Assembly: GCF_022968395.1 (NCBI RefSeq)
Contig: NZ_JALJQZ010000003.1
Coordinates: 178,506-242,505, forward strand
Length of the DNA: 64,000 nucleotides
Direction: 5' to 3'
Source of the DNA: Affinirhizobium lemnae
GTDB taxonomy: Bacteria > Pseudomonadota > Alphaproteobacteria > Rhizobiales > Rhizobiaceae
In this document: positions 18,197 through 27,790 of the stretch, piece after piece
How positions within the stretch are numbered: position 1 is the first letter of the stretch
Layout of the letters: each line of letters begins with the position of its first letter
The notes under the pieces: generated by a model
Database searches by the model: none
Seen by the model: only the letters and a program-made list of their open reading frames with translations
Told to the model about the DNA's origin: nothing
Translations under genes and position numbers: made by a program

Positions 18197-20008
18197 ATGC
18201 GCCGTTTGACCACGCTTTCCTTTATTTTGCTTGCCTTGGCGGGGGCCGCCCATGCGGAACCTGTCCATGGCATTGCAATGCACGGAAATCCTGCGCTACC
18301 AGCCGACTTCAAGAATTTCCCATACGTCAATCCATCTGTCAAAAAGGGCGGCAAGATCGCTTATGGCGTCGTCGGCACGTACGATAGTCTCAATCCGTTC
18401 AATCTGAAGAGCATCCGTACGACCGCGCGGGGGATGTGGGACAACATCTTCGGAAACCTTGTTTACGAGAGCCTGATGGTACGCTCGTCCGATGAGCCTT
18501 TCACGCTCTATGGGTTGCTGGCGGAAAGCGTCGAATGGGATGAGGCGCGGACCTATATCCAGTTCAACCTGAATCCGAAGGCGAAATGGTCCGATGGGCA
18601 GCCGGTCACGCCGGAAGACGTCATTTTCAGCATGGAGGTCCTGCGGGACAAGGGCCGCACGCCTTTCAATGCACGCCTGAAGCCTGTCGAAAAAATGGAA
18701 AAGATTGGCGAGCGCAGCGTGCGCTTCACGTTCAACAAGCTGGCGGACAGGGAGTTTCCGCTTATCCTCGCCTCCGGCACTCCCATCCTGCCGAAGCACA
18801 TCATCAACGCTGCAACGTTCGATCAATCCTCGTTGACGATTCCGACGGGTTCCGGTCCCTACAAGGTGAAGACCGTCAATCCTGGCCAGAAGATCGTTTA
18901 TGAAAGAGATCCGAATTACTGGGGCAAGGATATCCCGTCCAAGGTCGGGTTCGACAATTACGATGAGTTGTCGGTCGAATATTTCCTTCAGGAAAACACG
19001 CTGTTCGAGGCATTTAAGAAGGGCGCAATCGACGTCTATCTGGAAGGCAATCCGACTCACTGGTCACGTGCCTACGACTTTCCAGCAGTGGGCAGCGGCG
19101 ATGTCATCAAGGACGTGTTCAAGCCGAATGTTCCTTCCGGCATGGTTGGATTCGTCTTCAATCTTCGGCGCCCCGCCTTCCAGAACGAGCATGTTCGAAA
19201 GGCTCTGGCGACGGCATTTGATTTTGAATGGGCCAACCGTAACCTGTTCGACGGCGCTTACACGCGTACGCAGAGCTACTGGCAGAATTCCAGCCTGTCT
19301 TCGCTGGGAAAACCAGCGGATCAGAAAGAACTGGCGCTGCTTGGCGACGCGGTGAAAAAGATCCCGAAGAACATCCTTGATGGTAAGACCGAGTTTCCTG
19401 CGACGGATGGATCTGGTGGCGACCGGAAGGTGCTGCGTGATGTGGTGGAAACCCTGAAGAAGGGCGGCTACACCATCAAGGGTGGCAAGATGGTGAATGA
19501 GTCCGGCGTGCCAATGGCATTCGAGATCATGACCCAGAATCAGGACCAGGAAAAAGTCGCCATTTCCTTCCAGAGAACGCTGAAGATGATCGGGGTCGAT
19601 CTGTCGATCCGCACGGTCGACGATGCGCAGTATCAGAGTCGTTCCGGCAACTTTGACTACGACATCATCATGAAATCCTACCCCTCCTCGCTTTCGCCCG
19701 GCATTGAGCAGATTGGCCGGTGGGGAAGTGATTCCAAGGACCGCCAGGGCAGTTTCAACTTTGCCGGTTTGGCCGATCCAGATGTCGACCGCATTATCCA
19801 GGCCATGCTGAACGCTCGCTCTCGCGAAGATTTTGAAACTGCGGTACGGGCTTACGACCGCTTGCTGCTTGCCGGCAATTATCTTGTTCCGCTCTATCAC
19901 ATTCCGGAACAATGGGTTGCGCGCTGGAAGTACATAGAGCATAGCGACAAACTTCCGCTTTATGGCTACCAGCTTCCTACCTGGTGGGATGCGCGGGCGC
20001 AGAAGTAA
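18197..20008 (+). CDS. ABC transporter periplasmic peptide-binding protein (YejA/SBP_bac_5 type)
   Basis: A 603-residue extracellular solute-binding protein. The signal peptide MRRLTTLSFILLALAGAAHA is followed by HGIAMHGNPALPADF and VGTYDSLNPFNLKS, and by the family 5 signature region WSDGQPVTPEDVIFSMEVLR and VYERDPNYWGKD. This resembles YejA, which binds microcin C and oligopeptides. No permease or ATPase gene is adjacent, so it must work with components encoded elsewhere. The ATG at 18197 was chosen over an upstream TTG because it begins the signal peptide and follows AGGACG. Confidence 0.92.
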   Translation: MRRLTTLSFILLALAGAAHAEPVHGIAMHGNPALPADFKNFPYVNPSVKKGGKIAYGVVGTYDSLNPFNLKSIRTTARGMWDNIFGNLVYESLMVRSSDEPFTLYGLLAESVEWDEARTYIQFNLNPKAKWSDGQPVTPEDVIFSMEVLRDKGRTPFNARLKPVEKMEKIGERSVRFTFNKLADREFPLILASGTPILPKHIINAATFDQSSLTIPTGSGPYKVKTVNPGQKIVYERDPNYWGKDIPSKVGFDNYDELSVEYFLQENTLFEAFKKGAIDVYLEGNPTHWSRAYDFPAVGSGDVIKDVFKPNVPSGMVGFVFNLRRPAFQNEHVRKALATAFDFEWANRNLFDGAYTRTQSYWQNSSLSSLGKPADQKELALLGDAVKKIPKNILDGKTEFPATDGSGGDRKVLRDVVETLKKGGYTIKGGKMVNESGVPMAFEIMTQNQDQEKVAISFQRTLKMIGVDLSIRTVDDAQYQSRSGNFDYDIIMKSYPSSLSPGIEQIGRWGSDSKDRQGSFNFAGLADPDVDRIIQAMLNARSREDFETAVRAYDRLLLAGNYLVPLYHIPEQWVARWKYIEHSDKLPLYGYQLPTWWDARAQK

Positions 20009-20027
20009 CGAACAAACCAACTGACGG

Positions 20028-20708
20028 ATGGCCCTTATGGAACAGCTGACCATTGACCTTGTATCCGATGTGGTTTGCCCATGGTGCTATCTTGGCAAGG
20101 CGCGTCTCGAACTCGCGATTGCCGAAGTGCAAGATCAGGTGCAGATCGACATCAATTGGCGACCCTACCGCCTGAATCCTGACTACCCCGCCGAGGGCGT
20201 TGACCAGAAGGCCGCGCTTGAGAAAAAGCTGGGCGGTGCGGAAGCCGTCAAGCGCGCTCACGATATGCTGACGGAACTCGGCCGTGACGTTGGAATCAAC
20301 TTCAATTTCGAAGCGATCGAAGTCGGCCCGAACACATTGAATGCGCATCGCTTGATCCATTGGGCCTCAATGGAGGGTCGCGATGTGCAGGACCGTGTCG
20401 TGACGGCTCTGTTCAAGGCGAACTTCGAGGAAGGCCGCAATATCGGCGATACACATGTTCTGCTGGATATCGCTGTTCAGTCCGGCCTCCAGCATGATGT
20501 TGTTGCAGCATTGCTGAATTCGGCTGCCGACATCGACACTGTTCTTGGCGAGATCGAGGCCGCGCAGAAGATGGGCGTCAACGGGGTTCCCTTCTTCATC
20601 ATCGAGCAGCAGTATGCGGTGAGTGGGGCTCAAACGCCGGATGTGCTGGCCAACGCATTCGTGGACATTGCGAAAGCAAAAGCAGAAGCCCGCGCGAACT
20701 TGAATTGA
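20028..20708 (+). CDS. DsbA-family oxidoreductase (FrnE-like)
   Basis: A 226-residue cytosolic thioredoxin-fold protein. LVSDVVCPWCYLG carries the CxxC active site (CPWC), and VNGVPFFIIEQQYAVSGAQ supplies the cis-proline loop. No signal peptide is present, so it is the FrnE/2-hydroxychromene-isomerase-like branch of the DsbA family rather than periplasmic DsbA. Relatives act as disulfide isomerases under oxidative stress; the substrate here is unknown. An ATG at 20037 is an alternative start. It follows the binding protein by 19 bp and is probably cotranscribed. Confidence 0.9.
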   Translation: MALMEQLTIDLVSDVVCPWCYLGKARLELAIAEVQDQVQIDINWRPYRLNPDYPAEGVDQKAALEKKLGGAEAVKRAHDMLTELGRDVGINFNFEAIEVGPNTLNAHRLIHWASMEGRDVQDRVVTALFKANFEEGRNIGDTHVLLDIAVQSGLQHDVVAALLNSAADIDTVLGEIEAAQKMGVNGVPFFIIEQQYAVSGAQTPDVLANAFVDIAKAKAEARANLN

Positions 20709-20730
20709 CGCCTTTGTAAGAGAAGCCTAA

Positions 20731-20754
20731 TCCGGCAGGACAACACCTGCCGGA
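20731..20754 (+). promoter_or_regulatory. Hairpin just ahead of the EamA transporter start
   Basis: TCCGGCAGG (20731-20739) pairs with CCTGCCGGA (20746-20754) around a 6-base loop. No T-run follows. It lies 9 bases before the TTG start and holds the only AGGA of the leader in its stem, so it could affect translation or end the upstream transcript (inference). Confidence 0.45.
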
Positions 20755-20763
20755 ATCGCTCCC

Positions 20764-21699
20764 TTGTCCAGTCAAGATACGACCCTCAAAGGCATTTTCA
20801 TCGCCTTTCTTTGCTTTGCAGCCTACTCCTTCAGCGATGCCGCCGTGAAACTCGTCGAAGGACGCGTGCCGGCCTTTCAGGCAGGCTTCATTGGAACGGT
20901 GGTTGGCTTTGCGGCAGTCCCGTTCCTGCTGAAAAAGGGCGACCGATGGAGCGACATGGTGCGCACCACCAACCGCCCGCTCTGGCTGCTACGCTTTGTC
21001 TGCGCCACGATCGGCACGGTCGGCAGCATCATCGCCTTCACCGAACTCTCCATGGCGGAAGCATTCTGTCTGATCTTCCTCCTGCCGTCGTTCGCGACGA
21101 TCATGTCGGTCATTTTCTTGAAGGAGCGGGTGGGAGCAAAGCGCTGGGCAGCCGTGATTATCGGCTTTATCGGCGTACTCGTGGTCTTGCGACCCGGATT
21201 TCGAGAACTGTCCTTCGGTCACCTGACGGCACTTGCCTCCGGCTTCACCGGTGCCGTCTCCGTCATCATCTACCGCAAGCTGGGTCCAAGCGAGAAAAAC
21301 ATCTCGATGTACGGCGCCGGAATTCTCGGCAGTCTCATCATCTGCGCAGTACTGATGCTGCCTACCCTGATGATGCCAACGGCTTGGGATTTTGTTCTGC
21401 TGACAGCCTTCGGACTGCTGGCGGCTGTTGGTACCGTGCTTCTGATGATTGCATCCTACTACGCGCCGGCGGCGATCGTGACCCCGCTCCAGTACAGCCA
21501 GATGCTATGGGCCATCCTGCTCGGCTACTTTGTGTTTGGCGATTCGGTTGACCGCTGGATGGCGGTGGGTATCGCCCTCATCGTCGGTTCCGGGCTTTTG
21601 ACGCTCATTCGTGAACGCAAGCGAGGTACCAGCCTGCCGCCGCCGGTCGCAGGACAAAGCGAGGTGGCTCTGGCGGTCAAGCCGGACAACCCGGCCTGA
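20764..21699 (+). CDS. EamA-family drug/metabolite transporter (DMT)
   Basis: A 311-residue inner-membrane protein with about ten transmembrane helices in two EamA repeats, for example LKGIFIAFLCFAAYSFSDAAVKL and LTALASGFTGAVSVIIYRKLG, plus the conserved IVTPLQYSQMLWAILLGYFVFGD. Such transporters export amino acids, nucleotides or drugs; the substrate cannot be predicted. The start is a TTG at 20764, the only start-like codon between an in-frame stop at 20728 and the first helix. It converges on mfd. Confidence 0.88.
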   Translation: MSSQDTTLKGIFIAFLCFAAYSFSDAAVKLVEGRVPAFQAGFIGTVVGFAAVPFLLKKGDRWSDMVRTTNRPLWLLRFVCATIGTVGSIIAFTELSMAEAFCLIFLLPSFATIMSVIFLKERVGAKRWAAVIIGFIGVLVVLRPGFRELSFGHLTALASGFTGAVSVIIYRKLGPSEKNISMYGAGILGSLIICAVLMLPTLMMPTAWDFVLLTAFGLLAAVGTVLLMIASYYAPAAIVTPLQYSQMLWAILLGYFVFGDSVDRWMAVGIALIVGSGLLTLIRERKRGTSLPPPVAGQSEVALAVKPDNPA

Positions 21700-21712
21700 C
21701 CGCTTTTCACAC

Positions 21713-24700
21713 TCATGCCTGCTTCGCCAGATCCGCGAGTTGAACCATGATCTGTGCCGCCGTGCTGAGACGCTTTCCCGGTGTTGGCAGATCGCGGTTC
21801 AGGAACACACTGTGATCCGGCCGGATCTTCGCCATGCTGCCCTGTTTCGCGATATAGCCCACCAGTCCAGCCGGATTGGGGAATTGCTTGTCGCGGAACT
21901 GCAGGACGACGCCCTTCGGACCAGCTTCCAGCTTTTCGACATTGGCCGTACGGCAGAGCGACTTGATGAAGACGACCTTCAGCAGGTTCTGCACCTCGAC
22001 TGGCATGGGTCCGAAACGGTCCACCATCTCGGCGCCGAAGCCATCGATTTCCTTCAACTCGGTCAGTTCACCAAGACGACGATAAAGACCCATGCGCAGG
22101 TGTAGATCCGGCACATAGTTTTCCGGGATCATGACCGTGATGCCGACAGAGATCTGTGGCGACCAGCCGGTATCCAGGATCTCGTCTTCGCCCTTCACCT
22201 CGGCCACCGCCTCTTCCAGCATTTGCTGATAAAGCTCGAAGCCGACTTCCTTGATATGGCCCGACTGCTCTTCGCCAAGAAGATTGCCTGCACCGCGAAT
22301 ATCGAGGTCGTGGCTGGCGAGCTGGAAGCCAGCGCCCAGCGTATCGAGCGACTGCAGAACCTTGAGGCGGCGTTCGGCTGTCGTGGTCAACTGCTTGTTG
22401 ACCGGCAATGTGAACAGCGCAAAGGCGCGAACCTTCGAACGGCCAACACGTCCACGCAACTGGTAGAGCTGCGCGAGACCGAACATATCGGCGCGGTGAA
22501 CGATCAGCGTATTGGCCGTCGGAACGTCCAGGCCGGATTCGACGATGGTGGTGGACAGAAGAACATCATATTTGCCGTCGTAGAAGGCATTCATGATGTC
22601 TTCCAACTCGCCCGCTGGCATCTGCCCATGAGCAATCGCCACCTTCAGTTCAGGCACATCCGATTGCAGGAAGGCCTGAATATCCGGCAAGTCCGCCAGA
22701 CGCGGGCAGACATAGAAACTCTGTCCACCGCGATAATGTTCGCGCATCAGGGTTTCGCGGATGACCAAAGGATCAAACGGCGAGATGAAGGTACGAACCG
22801 CCATGCGATCTACCGGCGGTGTGGTGATCAGCGAGAGCTCGCGAACGCCGGTCATGGCCAGTTGCAGTGTGCGCGGGATTGGCGTCGCGGACAGCGTCAG
22901 AACGTGAACGTCGCTCTTCAGCTCCTTCAGCTTTTCCTTGTGCTTGACGCCGAAATGCTGCTCCTCGTCGATGATGAGCAGACCAAGATTGGCGAACTTG
23001 ATGCCGGTGCCGAGCAGCGCATGGGTGCCGACGACGATATCGACCTTGCCCTCGGACAGATCCTTCTTCGTCTGGTTCAGCTCCTTCGTGGTCACGAGGC
23101 GCGATGCCTGTTCCACCCGGATTGGCAGGCCGCGGAAGCGCTCACGGAACGTCTTGAAATGCTGGCGGGCCAGCAAGGTGGTCGGCACAACGACGGCCAC
23201 CTGCGCGCCATTCATGGCGGCGAAGAAAGCAGCACGGAGCGCCACTTCCGTCTTGCCGAAGCCGACGTCACCACAAACGAGGCGATCCATCGGGCGACCA
23301 GCGGCCAGATCCTCCCGCACGGAATCGATGGCATTCGCCTGATCTTCCGTCTCATCATAGGGGAAGCGTGCGGCAAATTCGTCGTACAGCCCTTCTGGCG
23401 TTTCCAGGACCGGTGCGCGGCGCGTGATGCGCGTTGCTGCGAGCTTGATCAGCGCATCGGCCATATCCAGCAGGCGCTTCTTGAGCTTGGCCTTGCGAGC
23501 CTGCCAGGCACCCCCGCCGAGCTTATCGAGCTGGGCTTCCGCTGCGTCAGATCCATAACGCGACAGGAGGTCAATATTTTCGACCGGAAGAAACAGCTTG
23601 GCCTGATCGGAATAGTGAAGCTCAAGGCAGGCACGTGGCGCGCCCGCAGCCTCAATCGTGATGAGGCCGACAAAGCGCCCGATGCCGTGTTCGGCATGGA
23701 CGACCAGGGAGCCTTCGTCGAGTCCTGCGACTTCCGAGATGAAATCCGCGCCACGCTTGCGGCGCTTGGAACGGCGAACCATACGGTCGCCCAGAATATC
23801 CTGCTCGCCGATGATAACGACATCGCCGGTTTCAAAACCTGCTTCAAGACTGAGAATGGCGGAAGCCGCCTCGCCCTTGTCCAGCTTGCGGAGATCGGCG
23901 AGTTTCTCGATCTGCTTGATGCGCTTCAGGCCATGTTCGTCGAGCACCTGGAGAAGTCGATCCAGCGAACCGGCAGACCAACCGGTGATCAGTACTTTCG
24001 AGCCCTCGGCGCGCTTGTCGGCAATGTGCTTTACGACGAGATCGAACACGTTTGTCCGTTCGTCACGCGACTGCTGCTCCGCTTCTGCCTGCGCCTTCGC
24101 CCAACGCGGACCGGCATGCGCGTCGAGCGTCACGACCTTGCGGCTCTCGCCCTCGTGCTCATTGAACGGCGTCAGGCGAATGGCGTGGACGGCATCCAGC
24201 AGCGCGCCGAAGCCTTTGCCCTCCAGATACAGCTGGCCGGGCGACAGAGGCTTGTAAGGGGCCGACTGTGCGGCGCCGCCCTTGCCGCCGGTGCCGGACG
24301 ACTGGCGCGCCTCATAATAATCCAGAATGAGCTTTGAACGCTCCAACGCCGCTTCACGCGCCGTATGGTCGGTGACGATACGGAAGCCAGAGAGGTAGTC
24401 GAATGCCGTTTCCAGCTTCTCATAAAACAGGGGAAGCCAATGCTCCATGCCCGCATAGCGGCGGCCTTCAGACACCGCCTGATAAAGCGCATCGTCACGC
24501 GTTGCCGCGCCGAATGTGGACAGATAGGACTTGCGGAAACGGCTGATCGTTTCCGGCGTCAGGGTCACCTCGCTCATCGGGTTCAGATCGAGCGCGCGGG
24601 CCTGCCCCGTCGTTCGCTGGCTGGCCGGGTCGAAGGTGCGGATGGTTTCCAGCGTATCGCCGAAGAAGTCCAGTCGAACCGGCTCCTCGCTTCCAGGAAC

Positions 24701-25228
24701 GAAGACATCGAGGATGCCGCCGCGAACGGCAAACTCGCCGACTTCGCGCACGGTCGGCACACGGTCGAATCCGTTTCGCTCCAACCGGGCCGCTATGTCA
24801 TCCATGCGGATCGTATTGCCGGGCTTGGCCGAGAAGGCGAGGCTCTCGATCACGTCGGCTGGCGCGATTTTCTGCATCATCGCGTTGACGGTCACCAGCA
24901 CGATTGCCGGATGCGGTTTGCGCGCGTGGGCAATCAGGCCAGAGAGAGCAGCGAGACGTCTTGCCGACGTATCAGCGCTTGGCGAAACACGGTCATAAGG
25001 CAGGCAGTCCCAGGCGGGTAGCGTCAGCACCGGGATGTCTGGCGCAACAAAGCCGAGCATCTGCTCGAGGTCCGCCATCCGGTGGCCGTCCGACATGACA
25101 TAGGCAACCGGCTGCCCTGCCCGGGCCATTTCCGCCAACAGGAAAGGCTCCATGCCCGCCTGAACGTTGGCAACAGTGAACCCTGCCGCCGAAGCGGCCA
25201 GTTTTTTCGCATCGAAGCCAGAAATCAT
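21713..25228 (-). CDS. mfd: Transcription-repair coupling factor
   Basis: Mfd, 1171 residues, removes RNA polymerase stalled at lesions and recruits UvrA. The N-terminal UvrB-like region includes LTLPAWDCLPYDRVSPSAD. The RNA-polymerase-interacting CarD-like domain is near residue 495 (GSLVVHAEHGIGRFVGL). The RecG-like translocase follows, with Walker A GDVGFGKTEVALRAAF near 650, the DEEQH box near 750 and the VVESGLDVPTANTLIV, QLRGRVGRS motifs. A C-terminal TRCF domain ends the protein. Its ATG overlaps the sdhE stop by 4 bases, so the two are cotranscribed. Confidence 0.97.
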   Translation of the reverse strand: MISGFDAKKLAASAAGFTVANVQAGMEPFLLAEMARAGQPVAYVMSDGHRMADLEQMLGFVAPDIPVLTLPAWDCLPYDRVSPSADTSARRLAALSGLIAHARKPHPAIVLVTVNAMMQKIAPADVIESLAFSAKPGNTIRMDDIAARLERNGFDRVPTVREVGEFAVRGGILDVFVPGSEEPVRLDFFGDTLETIRTFDPASQRTTGQARALDLNPMSEVTLTPETISRFRKSYLSTFGAATRDDALYQAVSEGRRYAGMEHWLPLFYEKLETAFDYLSGFRIVTDHTAREAALERSKLILDYYEARQSSGTGGKGGAAQSAPYKPLSPGQLYLEGKGFGALLDAVHAIRLTPFNEHEGESRKVVTLDAHAGPRWAKAQAEAEQQSRDERTNVFDLVVKHIADKRAEGSKVLITGWSAGSLDRLLQVLDEHGLKRIKQIEKLADLRKLDKGEAASAILSLEAGFETGDVVIIGEQDILGDRMVRRSKRRKRGADFISEVAGLDEGSLVVHAEHGIGRFVGLITIEAAGAPRACLELHYSDQAKLFLPVENIDLLSRYGSDAAEAQLDKLGGGAWQARKAKLKKRLLDMADALIKLAATRITRRAPVLETPEGLYDEFAARFPYDETEDQANAIDSVREDLAAGRPMDRLVCGDVGFGKTEVALRAAFFAAMNGAQVAVVVPTTLLARQHFKTFRERFRGLPIRVEQASRLVTTKELNQTKKDLSEGKVDIVVGTHALLGTGIKFANLGLLIIDEEQHFGVKHKEKLKELKSDVHVLTLSATPIPRTLQLAMTGVRELSLITTPPVDRMAVRTFISPFDPLVIRETLMREHYRGGQSFYVCPRLADLPDIQAFLQSDVPELKVAIAHGQMPAGELEDIMNAFYDGKYDVLLSTTIVESGLDVPTANTLIVHRADMFGLAQLYQLRGRVGRSKVRAFALFTLPVNKQLTTTAERRLKVLQSLDTLGAGFQLASHDLDIRGAGNLLGEEQSGHIKEVGFELYQQMLEEAVAEVKGEDEILDTGWSPQISVGITVMIPENYVPDLHLRMGLYRRLGELTELKEIDGFGAEMVDRFGPMPVEVQNLLKVVFIKSLCRTANVEKLEAGPKGVVLQFRDKQFPNPAGLVGYIAKQGSMAKIRPDHSVFLNRDLPTPGKRLSTAAQIMVQLADLAKQA

Positions 25229-25554
25229 GAACGAGGACCGTGCTTCTCGGCAAGGGAGGCGATCGTCACGATATCAAAGTCAGGCCGATATTTGCAAAGG
25301 CGCTCGAACATGGGCGTTTGCAGATGCGCAGGTACGGGATCGGCACCGGTGATCCAACGGTTCAGATCCTGATCCTCTTCGGCCATGATCGTCTCGAATT
25401 CATCGAGTTCCTCATCCGAAAGAGAGGCGATTTCATTTTCGGCAAATTGTCCGAACACGAGATCCATTTCGCGAATCCCGCGGTGCCAGCACCGATAAAG
25501 AATGCGACGACGGCGGGGATCGAGATCGGCGCTGCTGCGCGACAGTCCTGTCAT
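25225..25554 (-). CDS. sdhE: FAD assembly factor SdhE
   Basis: A 109-residue protein of the SdhE/Sdh5 (DUF339) family that promotes covalent flavinylation of succinate dehydrogenase subunit A. The signature RRRRILYRCWHRGIREMD contains the essential RGxxE motif, and the acidic segment LSDEELDEFETIMAEEDQDLNRW follows. It overlaps mfd by 4 bases and diverges from recG across 93 bp. The sdhE-mfd pairing is common in rhizobia. Confidence 0.93.
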   Translation of the reverse strand: MTGLSRSSADLDPRRRRILYRCWHRGIREMDLVFGQFAENEIASLSDEELDEFETIMAEEDQDLNRWITGADPVPAHLQTPMFERLCKYRPDFDIVTIASLAEKHGPRS

Positions 25555-25647
25555 GAGCGTGTACCCTGTTTGTACGCGTCATATAGGCCGAAAACTTCTG
25601 CTTGTCAGCCTTGCCAAACATGCATTTTCCAGCGCATTTTCCCGGCC

Positions 25648-27753
25648 ATGCGTCCAGCCCTTCTCGATCCGCTCTTTGCATCCGTCTCAAGCCTGCCCGG
25701 CATCGGCCCAAAACTGGCAGAACTGCTTGCCCGCGTCACCAACCGCGAGGATGCGGATGACTGCCGCGTGGTGGATATCCTCTTCCACGCCCCCTCTTCG
25801 CTGATTGATCGCAGAAACCGTCCCGGCATTGCGCTGGCGCCGGAAGGCGTGATCGTGACCGTACAGGGCCATGTCGACCGGCATCAGCCGCCACCTCCGG
25901 GTAAGAGCAACATGCCCTATCGCGTGTTCCTGCGCGATGAGACCGGTGAACTGGCACTAACCTTTTTCAAGGTGAAAGGAAACTGGCTCGAGAAAGCCCT
26001 ACCCATCGACGAAGAGATCCTCGTCAGCGGCAAGGTGGACTGGTTCAACGGTCGTGCCTCCATGGTGCATCCGGACCTGATGGTGAAGGCATCCGAGGCG
26101 GCCGATATGCCGCTGGTGGAACCGGTCTATCCCATGACGGCCGGTCTGGTGCCGAAGGTCATTCGCAGGGCCGTCGAGGGGTCGCTTGCACGTCTGCCCA
26201 ACCTGCCGGAATGGATGGACATTCCGCTTCAGCAAAAGCAGGGCCTGCCCTCGACCGCGGATGCATTCCGCCGTCTGCACGATCCTCGGGATGCAGCCGA
26301 TCTGGACCCGCAGACACCGTCGCGGCGCCGTCTTGCCTATGACGAGTTCCTGGCGGGGCAAGTGTCCCTTGCACTTGTTCGTCAGCGCATGCGCAAGACT
26401 GCGGGCAGACCGATCAAGGCACAGGGTAGTTTGCGGGAAGCCATCCGCAAGACCCTGCCCTTTTCGCTGACGAACAGCCAGCAGACGGCAATTTCCGAAA
26501 TTCTACAGGACATGGAAAAGCCAGAGCGCATGTTGCGACTGGTGCAGGGCGATGTCGGCGCGGGCAAGACGCTTGTGGCGCTCATGGCCATGGCTGATGT
26601 GGTGGAAGCTGGCGGACAGGCAGTTCTGATGGCGCCGACCGAAATTCTTGCCCGGCAACATCATGCGACGATTTCCCGCTTCGGTGCGGCCATCGGACTG
26701 AAGGTGGAGGTTCTGACGGGACGCGTAAAAGGCAAGGAACGCGAGGAGGTTCTGAGCCGGATCGCCTCCGGTGAGGCGCAGATCATCATTGGTACCCATG
26801 CCCTGTTTCAGGACGCTATTGTCTATCACGACCTCATGCTGGCGGTGGTCGATGAACAGCACCGCTTTGGTGTTCACCAGCGTTTGCGGCTAACGGCCAA
26901 AGGTGAGAACCCGCATCTGCTCGTCATGACAGCAACACCAATCCCGCGCACGCTGGTACTCGCAGCCTTCGGCGACATGGATGTCTCCAAGCTGACGGAG
27001 AAGCCAGCGGGCCGTAAGCCAATCCAGACCGTGACGGTGCCGACGGAGAGGACAGACGAGATCGTGGCACGTCTGCGCGCAGCCATCGCCGACGGCAAGA
27101 AAGCGTATTGGATCTGCCCTCTCGTTGAGGAATCGGATCTCTCCGAACTGATGTCGGCAGAAGAGCGGCACGCGGTTCTTGCAAAGGCACTGGGTCCCAA
27201 GGTCGGTCTTGTTCATGGGCGGATGACCGGTCCGGAAAAAGATGCGGTTATGGCGGCCTTCAAGGCCGGGGAACTGCGAATGCTTGTCGCAACGACCGTG
27301 GTGGAAGTTGGCGTCGACGTTCCAGATGCAACGATCATGGTCATCGAGCATGCGGAACGGTTCGGCCTTGCGCAACTGCATCAGTTGCGCGGGCGCGTCG
27401 GTCGCGGCGACGAGGCGTCAACCTGCATTTTGCTCTACAAGGGACCGCTGAGCGAAACCGGTCGGGCACGCCTTTCCATTTTGCGAGACAGCGAAGACGG
27501 CTTCCTGATCGCAGAGGAGGATCTCAAACTTCGTGGCGAAGGTGAATTGCTGGGAACGCGTCAATCCGGCACACCCGGCTTTCGCATTGCAAGCCTGGAG
27601 GCCCATGGCGACCTACTGGAGATTGCGCGCAAGGATGCGACCTACATCCTGGAACGAGATCCGGAACTGACAAGTGAGCGCGGGCAGGCGCTTCGCGTTC
27701 TGCTCTATCTGCACCGCCGCGACGAGGCGATCCGATATCTCCGGGCCGGGTAG
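25648..27753 (+). CDS. recG: ATP-dependent DNA helicase RecG
   Basis: RecG, 701 residues from the ATG at 25648 (MRPALLDPLFASVSSLPGIGP), reverses stalled forks and branch-migrates junctions. The N-terminal wedge/OB domain precedes the helicase core: Walker A GDVGAGKTLVALMA near residue 302, DEQHRFGVHQR near 402, TATPIPRTL, VVEVGVDVPDA and QLRGRVGRG. The frame is open far upstream (to 25240), but that segment lies opposite sdhE and is not conserved RecG sequence. It is a monocistronic gene divergent from sdhE. Confidence 0.97.
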   Translation: MRPALLDPLFASVSSLPGIGPKLAELLARVTNREDADDCRVVDILFHAPSSLIDRRNRPGIALAPEGVIVTVQGHVDRHQPPPPGKSNMPYRVFLRDETGELALTFFKVKGNWLEKALPIDEEILVSGKVDWFNGRASMVHPDLMVKASEAADMPLVEPVYPMTAGLVPKVIRRAVEGSLARLPNLPEWMDIPLQQKQGLPSTADAFRRLHDPRDAADLDPQTPSRRRLAYDEFLAGQVSLALVRQRMRKTAGRPIKAQGSLREAIRKTLPFSLTNSQQTAISEILQDMEKPERMLRLVQGDVGAGKTLVALMAMADVVEAGGQAVLMAPTEILARQHHATISRFGAAIGLKVEVLTGRVKGKEREEVLSRIASGEAQIIIGTHALFQDAIVYHDLMLAVVDEQHRFGVHQRLRLTAKGENPHLLVMTATPIPRTLVLAAFGDMDVSKLTEKPAGRKPIQTVTVPTERTDEIVARLRAAIADGKKAYWICPLVEESDLSELMSAEERHAVLAKALGPKVGLVHGRMTGPEKDAVMAAFKAGELRMLVATTVVEVGVDVPDATIMVIEHAERFGLAQLHQLRGRVGRGDEASTCILLYKGPLSETGRARLSILRDSEDGFLIAEEDLKLRGEGELLGTRQSGTPGFRIASLEAHGDLLEIARKDATYILERDPELTSERGQALRVLLYLHRRDEAIRYLRAG

Positions 27754-27790
27754 TGAGCGCGGCAAGGGCCACGCTCAACCTCACGCTCGG

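Noticed and set aside
22223..24337. 704-codon plus-strand frame opposite mfd
   Set aside because: It overlaps the clear Mfd domains on the other strand and shows no known protein family.
25240..25647. N-terminal extension of recG by 136 codons
   Set aside because: The segment lies opposite sdhE, is not RecG-like, and the ATG at 25648 begins the conserved protein.
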